DNA of 64,000 nucleotides from Sphingomonas sanxanigenens DSM 19645 = NX02 (lineage in GTDB: Bacteria; Pseudomonadota; Alphaproteobacteria; Sphingomonadales; Sphingomonadaceae): positions 124,001 through 188,000 of the forward strand of contig NZ_CP006644.1 in assembly GCF_000512205.2 (NCBI RefSeq). Reading direction: 5' to 3'. Both the position numbers and the translations under genes were made by a program. Position 1 is the first letter of the stretch; each line of letters begins with the position of its first letter. The notes under the pieces are model-generated. The model saw only the letters and a list, made by a program, of their open reading frames with translations. It did no database searches and was not told the origin of the DNA. Positions 1-7,845 of this stretch are shown here, piece by piece.

Positions 1-173
1 ACCGCGAAGCGCAGGCCCGGGCGGGTGAGGCTGATCCGCACGACATGGACGTGCGCCGGGATCTCACCGGCGATGTCGCGGCGTTGATAGTCGATGCCGC
101 CGAACAGGGGCGCTTGGCGGGTGGTGGCGCAGGCGGCGAGGGTGAGGAGGGCGAGGAGGGGGAGGGTGCGCAC
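1..173 (-). CDS. Lipoprotein, 5' part only (possible phosphodiester glycosidase family)
   Basis: The gene runs off the left edge, so only about 57 N-terminal residues are visible. Translation from a GTG at 173 gives a basic start, a leucine/alanine-rich hydrophobic segment and a lipobox ending LTLAAC, so the product is probably a lipoprotein. The following segment, with HVHVVRISLTRPGLRFAV, resembles the start of the NAGPA/DUF2233 phosphodiester glycosidase domain, but too little is present to be sure. It lies downstream of the TonB-dependent receptor on the same strand, separated by about 340 bases of palindromic repeats. Lipoprotein is well supported; the enzymatic call is tentative. Confidence 0.5.
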   Translation of the reverse strand, partial: MRTLPLLALLTLAACATTRQAPLFGGIDYQRRDIAGEIPAHVHVVRISLTRPGLRFA

Positions 174-513
174 GATGACTGGCCTTGGTGGAGGGATGAG
201 ATAGCCCCCTCCCCTTCAGGGGAGGGGACGGGGTTGGGGAGCGACGGCGCGGGCTCGATGCCCCGTTGGCGCTGTTATCCGGCGTTGCCGGAAGCGCGCT
301 GCGCTCGCCGTTGCACGATATGTCCTCCCCGGAACGGGGAGGGGGACCGCCGGCGAAGCCGGTGGTGGAGGGGATGGCGCCGAAGCATCCGATCACACGA
401 CAGTATGAGCGATGATGTCCGAGCCGGCCCCTCCACCACCGCCTTGCGGCGGTGGTCCCCCTCCCCGAGCAAAGCTCGGGGAGGAAAAGCGCTGGCCTTC
501 TTTCACGCTCACC
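174..513. repeat. Repeat-filled intergenic region (REPIN-like)
   Basis: This gene-free gap holds three palindromic units. Unit A (205-227) is a perfect hairpin CCCCTCCCC-TTCA-GGGGAGGGG, followed by a GGGGTTGGGG tail. Unit B (about 323-372) and unit C (about 428-485) are imperfect copies of one sequence in opposite orientation, both containing a GGGGAGGGGGACC core and a GGTGGTGGAGGGG end. Such an inverted pair of REP-like units is the REPIN arrangement. Unit A is the same sequence seen between murE and murF. The long hairpins probably weaken transcription past the TonB receptor gene. I see no gene here. Confidence 0.75.
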
Positions 514-3084
514 TCACAGGCGGAACGCCACGCCCAGCCAGAACTGCCGCCCGAAATAATTCTCGTCGCGCGTGCCGAAGCCGTCGAAGTTGCGGCGATT
601 TTCGTTGGTCACGTTGCGCGCCTCGGCGATCACGTCGAACCGGTCGAAGCCGATGCGGGCCTGCAGGTCGAGCTGGTCGAAGCCCGTGTCGTAGCGGCTG
701 GCCCTGGGGTCGGTGGCGCTGATCGCGGTGTAGAGCTTGCCGATCCGGGCATAGCTGGCGCGCGCCTTCAAAGGGCCCTGCTCATAGAACAAGGCGGCGT
801 TGAACTGCCATTTGGGCTGCTGGATGAGCCGGCCGAAGCGGACGCCGCCGGGCAGTTCGGAGCGGCCGTCGAGCCAGGTGACGTTGCCCGACACGCCGAA
901 ATTGGCGAGGAAGCCGGGCAGGAAGTCCAGCCGGTTGCGGATCGCGCCCACCTCGACGCCGAACACGCGCGAGCCCGAGAGGTTCTGGGGCTGGGTGACG
1001 GTGTAGGCGGCACCGTCGATCACCGTCTGGCCCACCGTGGCGCTGAAGATATCGTCCTGGATATCCTTGTAGAAGGTGGCGAAGGTCAGCGCGCCGCCAT
1101 TGCCGGGGAAATAATATTCCAGCGACAGGTCATAATTGTCCGCCTGGCGCGGCTTCAGTTCGGGGTTGCCGCGGCTCAGGGTGAGCGCGGTCTGGTTGAG
1201 CGTCTCGTTGGCGCCGAGCTCGCTGGGATTGGGCCGGCCGATCGCCTTGGCATAGCTCATCCGCAGCTTGAGCGCGTCGGTGAGGTCATAGTTGAGCGCG
1301 ACCGAGGGCAGGAAATTCTCGTATTTGCCCTTGCGGGTGAGCGGGGTGAGCGTGCTGCCCGAGACGCGATAGCCATCGATGCTGGTGTCGGTGTGCTCAT
1401 AGCGCAGGCCGAAGATCACCAGGTGCCGGTCGCCGGCATGGCGGGCGAGGGCATAGCCGGCCGCCACCTTCTCCGTGACCACATAGTCGTTGCGGCGCGC
1501 GTTGAGGGCGGTCGCCGCTTCGTCCAGCACCAGCGCGCCGGCATTGTCCGACTGGAAGGCATCGAACTTGCGATAGTCGATGATCAGCATCGGATAGTTG
1601 GAGAAGATCGGTACATAGTCGGTGGGCAGAACCACGTCCGCCAATGTCAGCGAACGGCCGGCGGCGAGGCGGTAGATCTGCTGCTGCGTATCGAAGTCGC
1701 GTTCATTCTCGCGATACTTGCCGCCTACGCCGATGCCCCAGCCCATGTCGCCCGGATCGGCGTTAAAGCGGTAATCGACCGCGCCCTCCCGGATGATGTC
1801 GGTGCTGTCGTCGCGATAGGGGTTGTAGGATCCGAAGGCGTAATTGGCCGGGTCGAGGAAGGTCGAAGCGTCATCCAGCTCGGCGGTCGGGATGCCCTTG
1901 TCGATCGCATAGTCATAGGCGTTCGCCGCCGAGGTCGGCAGGTTGAACTGGAGCTGGTTCGAATCCTCGAGGAAGGTCGCCTTCGACCAGGAGGCGCGGG
2001 CCTCGATCGTGTGATCCTCGCCGGGCTTCCAGGCGAGATCGCCCTGCACCACGGTCAGCGGCTTTTCGATCGGGAAGTCGTTGAAGCGCACGAAGCCGCC
2101 GGCGCTGCCGATGCGCGCGGTGTTGGTGCCGGTCGCGGTGCGGTTGGTGCCGGGGGTGAGCTGGTGCGACAGCCGCACCTCATGATCGTCCTGCCGGAAA
2201 TGGGTGCCGCCGACCGAGAGATGCAGCGTATCGTCCGGCTGCCATTCCAGCTTGGCGGTGCCGCCATAGCGATCCACCGTGTTGGGATAGCCCTGATAGA
2301 GCAGCGAGGTGGCGACCGGCACGCCGCCGGTCAATGCATAGCCGCCGGGGTTGAACCGTTCCTGGTCGCGCCGCTTGCGGCTGAACGATCCGGTGAGGAG
2401 GATGCCGAACTGCCGATCCGGCCCGAAGCGGGTGGACAAGGTGGCGTCGCCGCGGAAGTTGAGGCCGTCATCGCTGTTGCGGCCGAAATTCTCGCCCGGC
2501 ACGTCCTGGCTGTCGCCCGTGCCGATGAAGGCGCTCCCGACCAGATAGGTGCCCGGGCTGTCGAAGGCGGAGCGGGTGACGAGGTTGATCGTGCCGCCGA
2601 TCGCATTGCCCTCGATATCGGGCGTGCGGGACTTGTAGACTTCCAGCCGCTTCACCGCGGTGGTCGGGATCGCTTCCATGTTGAGCTGGCGGTTGCCGCG
2701 CTCGGCGGTGGCGACCGCCGATCCGTCTAGCGTGCCGAAGGTGAAATTGGGGTTCAGGCCGCGAATGCCGACGTAGCGGCCCTCATCCTCGTCGAACACG
2801 GTCTGCACGCCGGGCAGGCGGCGGAAGCTGTCCGAGATATTATAGTCGGGCTGCTGGCCGATATCGTCGCCGGAGAGGAATTCGGCGATCTGCTCGGCAT
2901 TGCGCTTGGCGGCGACGGCGCGGGCGTTCTGCGCGCCATAGCCGGTGACGACGATGTCCTCGGCGGCCGCGCCCGTCTCGTCCGGCGCCTGCTCCTCCGC
3001 CGCCTGTGCCGAGACCGTCGCCGGAACCGCGAGCGCAAGGATGGACACCGCGCCAATCATGGCGCGCTGTGCTGCACTGATCAT
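514..3084 (-). CDS. TonB-dependent outer membrane receptor
   Basis: An 856-residue outer membrane transporter that imports a ligand using TonB/ExbBD energy. A signal peptide (about 1-26, ending ATVSAQA) precedes a TonB-box-like region with DIVVTGYGAQ. The plug domain (about 50-170) contains ISDSFRRLPGVQTV and GIRGLNPNF, and the remainder is a beta-barrel ending GVAFRL with a C-terminal aromatic-containing strand. The length and plug signature fit the large Xanthomonas/Caulobacter-type receptors often used for oligosaccharides. The start is supported by AGGGGGAAG just upstream. The gene is divergent from a ROK regulator, which suggests control by a sugar-responsive repressor. The substrate cannot be read from the sequence. 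Confidence 0.93.
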   Translation of the reverse strand: MISAAQRAMIGAVSILALAVPATVSAQAAEEQAPDETGAAAEDIVVTGYGAQNARAVAAKRNAEQIAEFLSGDDIGQQPDYNISDSFRRLPGVQTVFDEDEGRYVGIRGLNPNFTFGTLDGSAVATAERGNRQLNMEAIPTTAVKRLEVYKSRTPDIEGNAIGGTINLVTRSAFDSPGTYLVGSAFIGTGDSQDVPGENFGRNSDDGLNFRGDATLSTRFGPDRQFGILLTGSFSRKRRDQERFNPGGYALTGGVPVATSLLYQGYPNTVDRYGGTAKLEWQPDDTLHLSVGGTHFRQDDHEVRLSHQLTPGTNRTATGTNTARIGSAGGFVRFNDFPIEKPLTVVQGDLAWKPGEDHTIEARASWSKATFLEDSNQLQFNLPTSAANAYDYAIDKGIPTAELDDASTFLDPANYAFGSYNPYRDDSTDIIREGAVDYRFNADPGDMGWGIGVGGKYRENERDFDTQQQIYRLAAGRSLTLADVVLPTDYVPIFSNYPMLIIDYRKFDAFQSDNAGALVLDEAATALNARRNDYVVTEKVAAGYALARHAGDRHLVIFGLRYEHTDTSIDGYRVSGSTLTPLTRKGKYENFLPSVALNYDLTDALKLRMSYAKAIGRPNPSELGANETLNQTALTLSRGNPELKPRQADNYDLSLEYYFPGNGGALTFATFYKDIQDDIFSATVGQTVIDGAAYTVTQPQNLSGSRVFGVEVGAIRNRLDFLPGFLANFGVSGNVTWLDGRSELPGGVRFGRLIQQPKWQFNAALFYEQGPLKARASYARIGKLYTAISATDPRASRYDTGFDQLDLQARIGFDRFDVIAEARNVTNENRRNFDGFGTRDENYFGRQFWLGVAFRL

Positions 3085-3240
3085 GACTTCCCCCTGGTGA
3101 ATTTACGGCGACGAAAGGCCGTATGCTCGTTCAATATCACTCTATGTAGGTGTTATATGTGACAAACCGGCGACGATTCGGCGAGAAAACCGGCCATGAC
3201 ACGTTGAATACGCGATCATAGCACGTCATTTGAGTGTTAA
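3085..3240. promoter_or_regulatory. Divergent promoter region of TonB receptor and ROK regulator
   Basis: This AT-richer gap separates two divergent genes. On the minus strand, TTGTCA about 3160-3165 followed 17-18 bases later by TAGAGTGATATT-like sequence could be the receptor promoter. A ROK operator is expected here from the gene layout, but I could not identify a convincing palindrome by eye. Confidence 0.4.
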
Positions 3241-3306
3241 GTGACGGCAAGGCTTGATCCCGGCGGCGCGGGCGGCAAAGGTGGCGACGGTGGTGGGAGC
3301 AGCATT

Positions 3307-4443
3307 TTGGCGGCAAGGCTTGATCGGGCGGTGGATGCGTGGCCGGCGGTGACGACGACCGAGCGGCAGGTGCTGGCGCTGGTTTCGGGCGGTGGCGACG
3401 TGACGCAGAGCGACATCGTTGCCCGCACCGAACTCTCGCAGCAGACGGTGTCGCGCGTCGCTGGCGATCTCGTCGAGCGCGGGCTGCTGCTGCATGGCGA
3501 GCGCGTCTCGCGCGGGCGGCGCGGCCAGCCGAGCGCGCTGCTGGCGCTGAATGGGGAGCGGCTGTTCATGCTCGGCGTGTCGATCATGGCCGATGCGGTG
3601 TCCGCGACGCTGGTCGATTTCGAGGGCCGGGAACGGGGGCATGTCTTCGCCCAGCCGCAGCCGATGTCACGCGCGATGGTTCTCGAAAGCGTGCGCGCGG
3701 CGTTCGGCCGGCTGTGCGACGAGGCGGCGGTGGACCCGGCGCGGGTGCTGGGCATCGGGATCGGCATCACCGGCTATGCGCTGCCCGGCGGTCGCACCTT
3801 CAACCCGCCGCCCGCGCTGGACGACTGGGTGGGTACGGATGTCGCCGCGCTGTTCGGCGAGGCGTTCGGCCGGCCGGCCTGGGCGGACAATGACGGCAAT
3901 GTCGCCGCGGTCGGCGAAAGCCTGGTCGGCGTCGGCCGCTGGGCGCGCAACTTCGCCTATCTCTACATCGCCACCGGCTTTGGTGGCGGGCTGGTGATCG
4001 ACGGCCAGCTCATGCGCGGCACGCACGGCAATGCCGGCGAATTCGCCGGGCTGCTGCCGACGCAGCTCTACGCCTCCCCCACGCTCGGCCTGCTGCGCCA
4101 CTGCTTCGCGCGCGCGGGCGAGGTGCATGAGACGATCGCCGACATGCTCGCCGCGATCGACGTCGACGCGCCGGCGGTGGACGACTGGCTGTGGCGGGTG
4201 GGCGACACGCTCTCGCTGGTGTGCGGCGCGAGCGCTGCAATCGTCGATCCGGAAGCGATCGTGATCGGCGGCCGCCTGCCGCGCGGCCTGGCGGAACGCA
4301 TGATCACCCGCATCGACATGCGCCAGACGCCCCGCTGGGGCGTGGGCCGCCCGCAGCCGAAGATCGTGCCGGCGGAAGCGGAAGGCGACGCGACCGCGCT
4401 GGGCGCCGCGATCCTGCCGCTCAAGCTCAATTTCTTCGGGTAG
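3307..4443 (+). CDS. ROK family transcriptional regulator
   Basis: A repressor-type ROK protein: an N-terminal helix-turn-helix (TQSDIVARTELSQQTVSRVA) followed by a sugar-kinase-like ROK domain. The ROK part shows GIGIGITGYALP, the acidic WADNDGNVAAVGES segment, and a glycine-rich ATGFGGGLVIDG phosphate-binding-like loop. It probably senses a sugar or sugar phosphate and controls the divergent TonB receptor. I prefer the TTG at 3307 because GGGAG lies about 8 bases upstream, giving 378 residues. A GTG at 3241 would add 22 low-complexity glycine-rich residues and has no visible ribosome site. The zinc-binding CXCGXXGC motif of classical ROK proteins is not evident. Confidence 0.85.
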   Translation: MAARLDRAVDAWPAVTTTERQVLALVSGGGDVTQSDIVARTELSQQTVSRVAGDLVERGLLLHGERVSRGRRGQPSALLALNGERLFMLGVSIMADAVSATLVDFEGRERGHVFAQPQPMSRAMVLESVRAAFGRLCDEAAVDPARVLGIGIGITGYALPGGRTFNPPPALDDWVGTDVAALFGEAFGRPAWADNDGNVAAVGESLVGVGRWARNFAYLYIATGFGGGLVIDGQLMRGTHGNAGEFAGLLPTQLYASPTLGLLRHCFARAGEVHETIADMLAAIDVDAPAVDDWLWRVGDTLSLVCGASAAIVDPEAIVIGGRLPRGLAERMITRIDMRQTPRWGVGRPQPKIVPAEAEGDATALGAAILPLKLNFFG

Positions 4444-4533
4444 ATGGCAGCTTCAATAAGCGCCATCGAAACGTTCATTCTTACGCGACGTGGCGTCCTG
4501 AGCCCCGCGCGTGGACAGAGGAGACGTGCTGCG

Positions 4534-4737
4534 TTAGATGCTGCCGCCGTCGTACTGCTGTTCCGGCAACACCTTTGCGCCAAGCAATCTCAGCCGCTGC
4601 TTGGTAACTTCAGATAGCTCGCCCGTCGACAATGTGCGGCGGCTATCCGATATTACAAACACCTTGGCGTCCGCTACGGCCACCTTCTTCGCAGCCTCAA
4701 ATGCCGCGAAGGTTTCAGCCTTGACCTTGTACCTCAT
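4534..4737 (-). CDS. Small protein resembling the propeptide domain of the adjacent subtilisin
   Basis: A 67-residue protein without signal peptide, encoded 97 bases downstream of the S8 peptidase on the same strand. I know no named family for it. Its sequence aligns by eye with the N-terminal region of the neighbouring peptidase. Both begin with an alternating Lys/hydrophobic strand (MRYKVKAE versus RMKLKFPS). Both end with a helix followed by GA-x(5-6)-QYD or RYD (LRLLGAKVLPEQQYD versus LEREYGATAVEDYRYD). Subtilisin propeptides act as folding chaperones and inhibitors, and stand-alone versions exist. A role as immunity or inhibitor protein is therefore an inference from similarity and position. 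Confidence 0.6.
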   Translation of the reverse strand: MRYKVKAETFAAFEAAKKVAVADAKVFVISDSRRTLSTGELSEVTKQRLRLLGAKVLPEQQYDGGSI

Positions 4738-4834
4738 AAAACATCCAACTCTGGTGCAGGCACCGAATACGCCCTATTTAGGGTTTTTGAGCCCGTCCGC
4801 CAACTCCAAATCGCGGCGGTGAATGTTGGATCGC

Positions 4835-6058
4835 CTACGGGCACTGGATCAGCCCCGCTCCTTGCGACGCTGGATGATGGCCAAGCGACTTCGCCGTGGA
4901 ACAGATATGGGCAAATAATTCCTGTCTGGAAAGGGTCGGGCGATCGAGCGGGGCGCTGCGCGACATGATCAAAGCTGCCAGGCCGGCCGCCTGCGGGCAG
5001 CAGCCGCTGGTTCCCCACCCGACCGGCATGGTCCGAACGTCGCTGCCGAACAAAATCCGGCCATTGGCGGGTGTCATGCCTACCGCGTCGGGCTTGGCGC
5101 TTGTGCCGGGGCTTGGGTAGAATTGACCGAGCCCGCGACTTGAATAATACCACATCGCCATCCGCTCGTCGCATGCGCCGACCGTGAAGACGTCGTGCCG
5201 CCCCTTATGGAGCCAGATCGAGTTGGGCTCATGGGCGTGGGGGTCGCCGCCTGCAATGTCGTGATAATTGCCGGCGCTGAAGAACGGCATGACGCCGGCT
5301 TCGATCGCATCGTCCAGCGCAGGAAGAAAATCGCTGTCGGCGGGTTCGGGTGGTGGTGTTCCGGTCTTGCTGCCGAAGCTGTTGCTGGCGATCACCACAT
5401 TGCCAGCTCTCGCCAGCGTGGTCAGCTCGTCATAGATCGCCGCCAACTCCAGATCGTAAAAGCGCGTCTTGCATGACATCAGCCGCGCATCCGGAGCAAC
5501 CCCATCAAATTGCCCCCCCTCGGCTCGCGTCGCCGTGGCGATGCAAGCGCACATCGTGCCGTGACCCTGCCAGTCCTGCCAGGGATCGTCGCCGATCGGT
5601 GCCCACGATTGCGATACCCGTTTCCAAGCCGGAAATTCCGGCCGGGTTCCGTCGATACCTGTATCGACGATCGCGATGATTACATTGCGTCCACGCGACT
5701 GCGCCCATGCACTCCGTGCGCCGATCTCTTCGAGAACATCGTCGAGCGACGGAGCCTCGGCAGTGTCCGGTCCGAAGTTCAGCGGGTCGAAAAGATCCGT
5801 ATCTTCAAGATCGTAGCGATAATCCTCAACCGCGGTAGCCCCATATTCGCGCTCAAGAGCTTCAATCTGAATCGACGCAAGTTCGTTGCCGTCGGCCAGA
5901 TCGAAGCTGACAGCGTTTCTGCCGGCATGGTGCACCGCGAGTGGTACCGTGAGCTCGGTGGACAGTGCGGCATTCAGGTGATCGATACTTGGAAACTTCA
6001 GTTTCATACGTCGTCCCGTGTCAACGGGCCGGTCCAATACTGGAGGGTCGTCGATCAT
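4835..6058 (-). CDS. S8 family (subtilisin-like) serine peptidase
   Basis: A 407-residue subtilase with the full catalytic triad: Asp132 in AIVDTGIDG, His166 in GHGTMCACIA, and Ser351 in GTSGCCPQAAG, plus oxyanion Asn264 in FFSAGN. About 110 N-terminal residues form a propeptide-like domain ending YRYDLED. There is no obvious secretion signal, so it may act in the cytoplasm or leave by an unusual route. The ATG at 6058 is chosen because AGGGGGAAG lies 5-8 bases upstream; an ATG at 6085 has none. The paired cysteines directly after the catalytic serine are unusual. It probably forms an operon with the 67-residue protein downstream. Its substrate is unknown. Confidence 0.9.
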   Translation of the reverse strand: MIDDPPVLDRPVDTGRRMKLKFPSIDHLNAALSTELTVPLAVHHAGRNAVSFDLADGNELASIQIEALEREYGATAVEDYRYDLEDTDLFDPLNFGPDTAEAPSLDDVLEEIGARSAWAQSRGRNVIIAIVDTGIDGTRPEFPAWKRVSQSWAPIGDDPWQDWQGHGTMCACIATATRAEGGQFDGVAPDARLMSCKTRFYDLELAAIYDELTTLARAGNVVIASNSFGSKTGTPPPEPADSDFLPALDDAIEAGVMPFFSAGNYHDIAGGDPHAHEPNSIWLHKGRHDVFTVGACDERMAMWYYSSRGLGQFYPSPGTSAKPDAVGMTPANGRILFGSDVRTMPVGWGTSGCCPQAAGLAALIMSRSAPLDRPTLSRQELFAHICSTAKSLGHHPASQGAGLIQCP

Positions 6059-6209
6059 GATGCTTCCCCCTGCCCTGAAGATCATGCGAGTCGGATGACC
6101 ACATCATTTCATTATCTTCTGGAAGATCCAATGGTTATTCATCTATGGTTGAAAGTCTGTTGCCGCTCGGTGCACGCATCGGCGAACCGCGGCCGCATCA
6201 CACGCGCGC

Positions 6210-6656
6210 TCAGGCGGCGGGCAGCGGGACCATCCGGCTGGTCACGCGCGGCGCATAGGGGCGGCCGCTGCCTTCGACCAGGAAAACGCAGCGATCGGGC
6301 AGCGCCGCGGCGCGGCGGGATATGGTGGCGTTGAGGCGAACCAGCGTGTCGGGATCGTCGGCGATCTGGTTGGGCGAAAGCCGGGCGATATCCTGCTGGC
6401 CGAACAGCACCGGCACGCGGTCGGCCGGGCCATCGGGCGCCGAACAGGCGGCGATCTTCAGGTCGAGCGTGCCGCGCCGGTCGATCAGGTTGCGGAACTG
6501 GCCGGCGCGGACGTCGACCTGAAGGTCGACGCCGGCGTCGCGGCGGGAGATCGGCAGGCGCTCGACCGAAACGATGTCGATCGGCGCCTGGCCGCGATCG
6601 CAGCCGCCAACAGCGGCGAGGCCGGTAGCGGTCAGCAGGACAAGAAGCCGTCGCAT
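6210..6656 (-). CDS. Hypothetical lipoprotein
   Basis: A 148-residue protein beginning MRRLLVLLTATGLAAVGGC, a typical lipoprotein signal with the lipid-modified cysteine at residue 19. The rest is a soluble domain with two further cysteines and no family that I recognise. An in-frame ATG at 6674 would add six residues (MSYLDA) before the basic start, and neither start has a strong ribosome site. It is divergent from a MarR regulator, with about 165 bases between them, so the two may share a control region. Confidence 0.7.
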   Translation of the reverse strand: MRRLLVLLTATGLAAVGGCDRGQAPIDIVSVERLPISRRDAGVDLQVDVRAGQFRNLIDRRGTLDLKIAACSAPDGPADRVPVLFGQQDIARLSPNQIADDPDTLVRLNATISRRAAALPDRCVFLVEGSGRPYAPRVTSRMVPLPAA

Positions 6657-6821
6657 GGCGTCAAGGTACGACATGCGGCGTGCGACTTCAATGCGCGCCG
6701 CAGCCGCCCTCGGAATTTGCCGATCCCGTCCGCGGCGCAGCGTCTCGGACCCCGGCGGCGGCTGGCCAAGTGCGCGCTGTGCAACTAGGGTAGGGGCCAG
6801 ATCAGCCTCCAGGGAAACTCC

Positions 6822-7331
6822 ATGCCCGTCCCGCCGAGCGCCGGCTTCCAACTCTCGTGGATCGCGCGGATGCTGCGCACGCGCTTCGATGCGCGCGCAC
6901 GCACCGTCGGTCTCACGCGCGCGCAATGGACGATGATCGTCGCGGTGCGGCTGTCCGAAGGCGCGACCCAGGCGGAGGTCGCCTCGCATCTCGAGATCAA
7001 CTCGGTGACGGCGGGGCGGATCATCGACCGGCTGCAGGCGGCGGAGTGGATTGAGCGGCGGCCGGATCCCGTCGATCGCCGCGTCAACCGGCTCTATGTA
7101 ACCGCGAAAGCCGCGCCGGTCCTGGAGAAGCTCAGCGTGCTGGGTGCAGAGGAGGAAGAGGTCTCGCTCGCCGGCTTCTCCGCGGAAGAGCGCGATACGC
7201 TCATGCGGCTGCTCGGCCGGATCACCGACAATCTGGTCGCGGCGCCGGCGCCCAGCCTCCTGCCGATCGACGACTGCGGCGATGAGGACGAGGCCATTCC
7301 GGCCAAGCCGCTGACGCGCGCGGTCGGCTGA
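6822..7331 (+). CDS. MarR/SlyA family transcriptional regulator
   Basis: A 169-residue winged-helix repressor. The MarR core is clear: an N-terminal dimerisation helix, TRAQWTMIVAV, the recognition region ATQAEVASHLEINSVTAGRIIDRL, and the wing with ERRPDPVDRRVNRLYVT, where the DxRxxR motif is diagnostic. A longer than usual acidic C-terminal tail follows. MarR proteins respond to small molecules or redox signals. The two SlyA-like palindromes upstream of the next gene (7711-7761) are candidate binding sites, and self-regulation is common in the family. Confidence 0.9.
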   Translation: MPVPPSAGFQLSWIARMLRTRFDARARTVGLTRAQWTMIVAVRLSEGATQAEVASHLEINSVTAGRIIDRLQAAEWIERRPDPVDRRVNRLYVTAKAAPVLEKLSVLGAEEEEVSLAGFSAEERDTLMRLLGRITDNLVAAPAPSLLPIDDCGDEDEAIPAKPLTRAVG

Positions 7332-7355
7332 GCAGTATAGCGCACAAACGAAATC

Positions 7356-7384
7356 GGCCCCCGCCGCACGCGCTGGCGGAGGCC
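7356..7384. terminator. Bidirectional terminator-like hairpin
   Basis: GGCCCCCGCC and GGCGGAGGCC form a 10-base stem with one mismatch around a 9-base loop. It lies between the convergent ends of the MarR gene and the small exported protein gene. There is no T-run, as is usual in GC-rich alphaproteobacteria. Confidence 0.55.
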
Positions 7385-7406
7385 GCTTATCTTGCGATCA
7401 CCGCGC

Positions 7407-7667
7407 TTATTTGATGTCGCCGATTTCCTTCTTGGTCAGCGATGTCGTCAATTTGCCATCGACAACCGACAGCGTGCTGGCGGGAACGACAACGAATTTG
7501 GAGCCGACGATCAGGCTCACGGAGCCGTCCGGACGGACCTGATCGACGCGGCCGAGGCGGACGTGGTTGGCGTCGCGAAGCATGGCGCCGGTGGTCGCAG
7601 CGGGCGGCTCGGCGAGGGCGGGCGCAGCGGACAAGGCGAGCGCCAGGGCGACGACGAAGAAACGCAT
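7407..7667 (-). CDS. Small exported hypothetical protein
   Basis: An 86-residue protein with a clean signal peptide (MRFFVVALALALSAAPALA), so it is periplasmic. The mature part is a short beta-rich domain with GAMLRDANHVRLGRVDQVRPDGSVSLIVG. This pattern resembles PRC-barrel-like small periplasmic proteins of sphingomonads, but I cannot assign a function. The ATG at 7667 has GGGAGAG about 6 bases upstream. Two palindromes 45-95 bases upstream suggest direct regulation, possibly by the neighbouring MarR protein. Confidence 0.75.
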   Translation of the reverse strand: MRFFVVALALALSAAPALAEPPAATTGAMLRDANHVRLGRVDQVRPDGSVSLIVGSKFVVVPASTLSVVDGKLTTSLTKKEIGDIK

Positions 7668-7710
7668 TTCAAATCTCTCCCAAGATCCGGGCGGTGGTGC
7701 TGCCACCGAT

Positions 7711-7761
7711 CGATAGCAAGCTTGCTATCGGCACGCTATCGGTGTGTCAAGCAACCTTGCT
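7711..7761. promoter_or_regulatory. Two SlyA/MarR-like palindromes
   Basis: CGATAGCAAGCTTGCTATCG at 7711-7730 is a perfect 20-base palindrome. AGCAACCTTGCT at 7750-7761 repeats its inner half-sites with a 2-base centre. Both contain AGCAA/TTGCT arms like the known SlyA consensus TTAGCAAGCTAA. They lie upstream of the small exported protein gene, where a repressor or activator would bind. Confidence 0.5.
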
Positions 7762-7845
7762 GCGGCGCAGCGTGGATCGCTGCCGCTGCCTACGAGACGG
7801 TCGTTGGGAACGTTCGGCGTCACCCGAAGCGTGGATCGTCCCACG

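Noticed and set aside
412-2730. A 772-codon open frame on the + strand opposite the TonB receptor
   Set aside because: It is the antisense shadow of a GC-rich real gene. It has no ribosome site, no domain pattern and an odd composition, while the minus strand shows a full receptor.
4734-5174. A 146-codon frame overlapping the end of the S8 peptidase
   Set aside because: It overlaps the catalytic serine region of a convincing peptidase in another frame and has a shadow-like composition.
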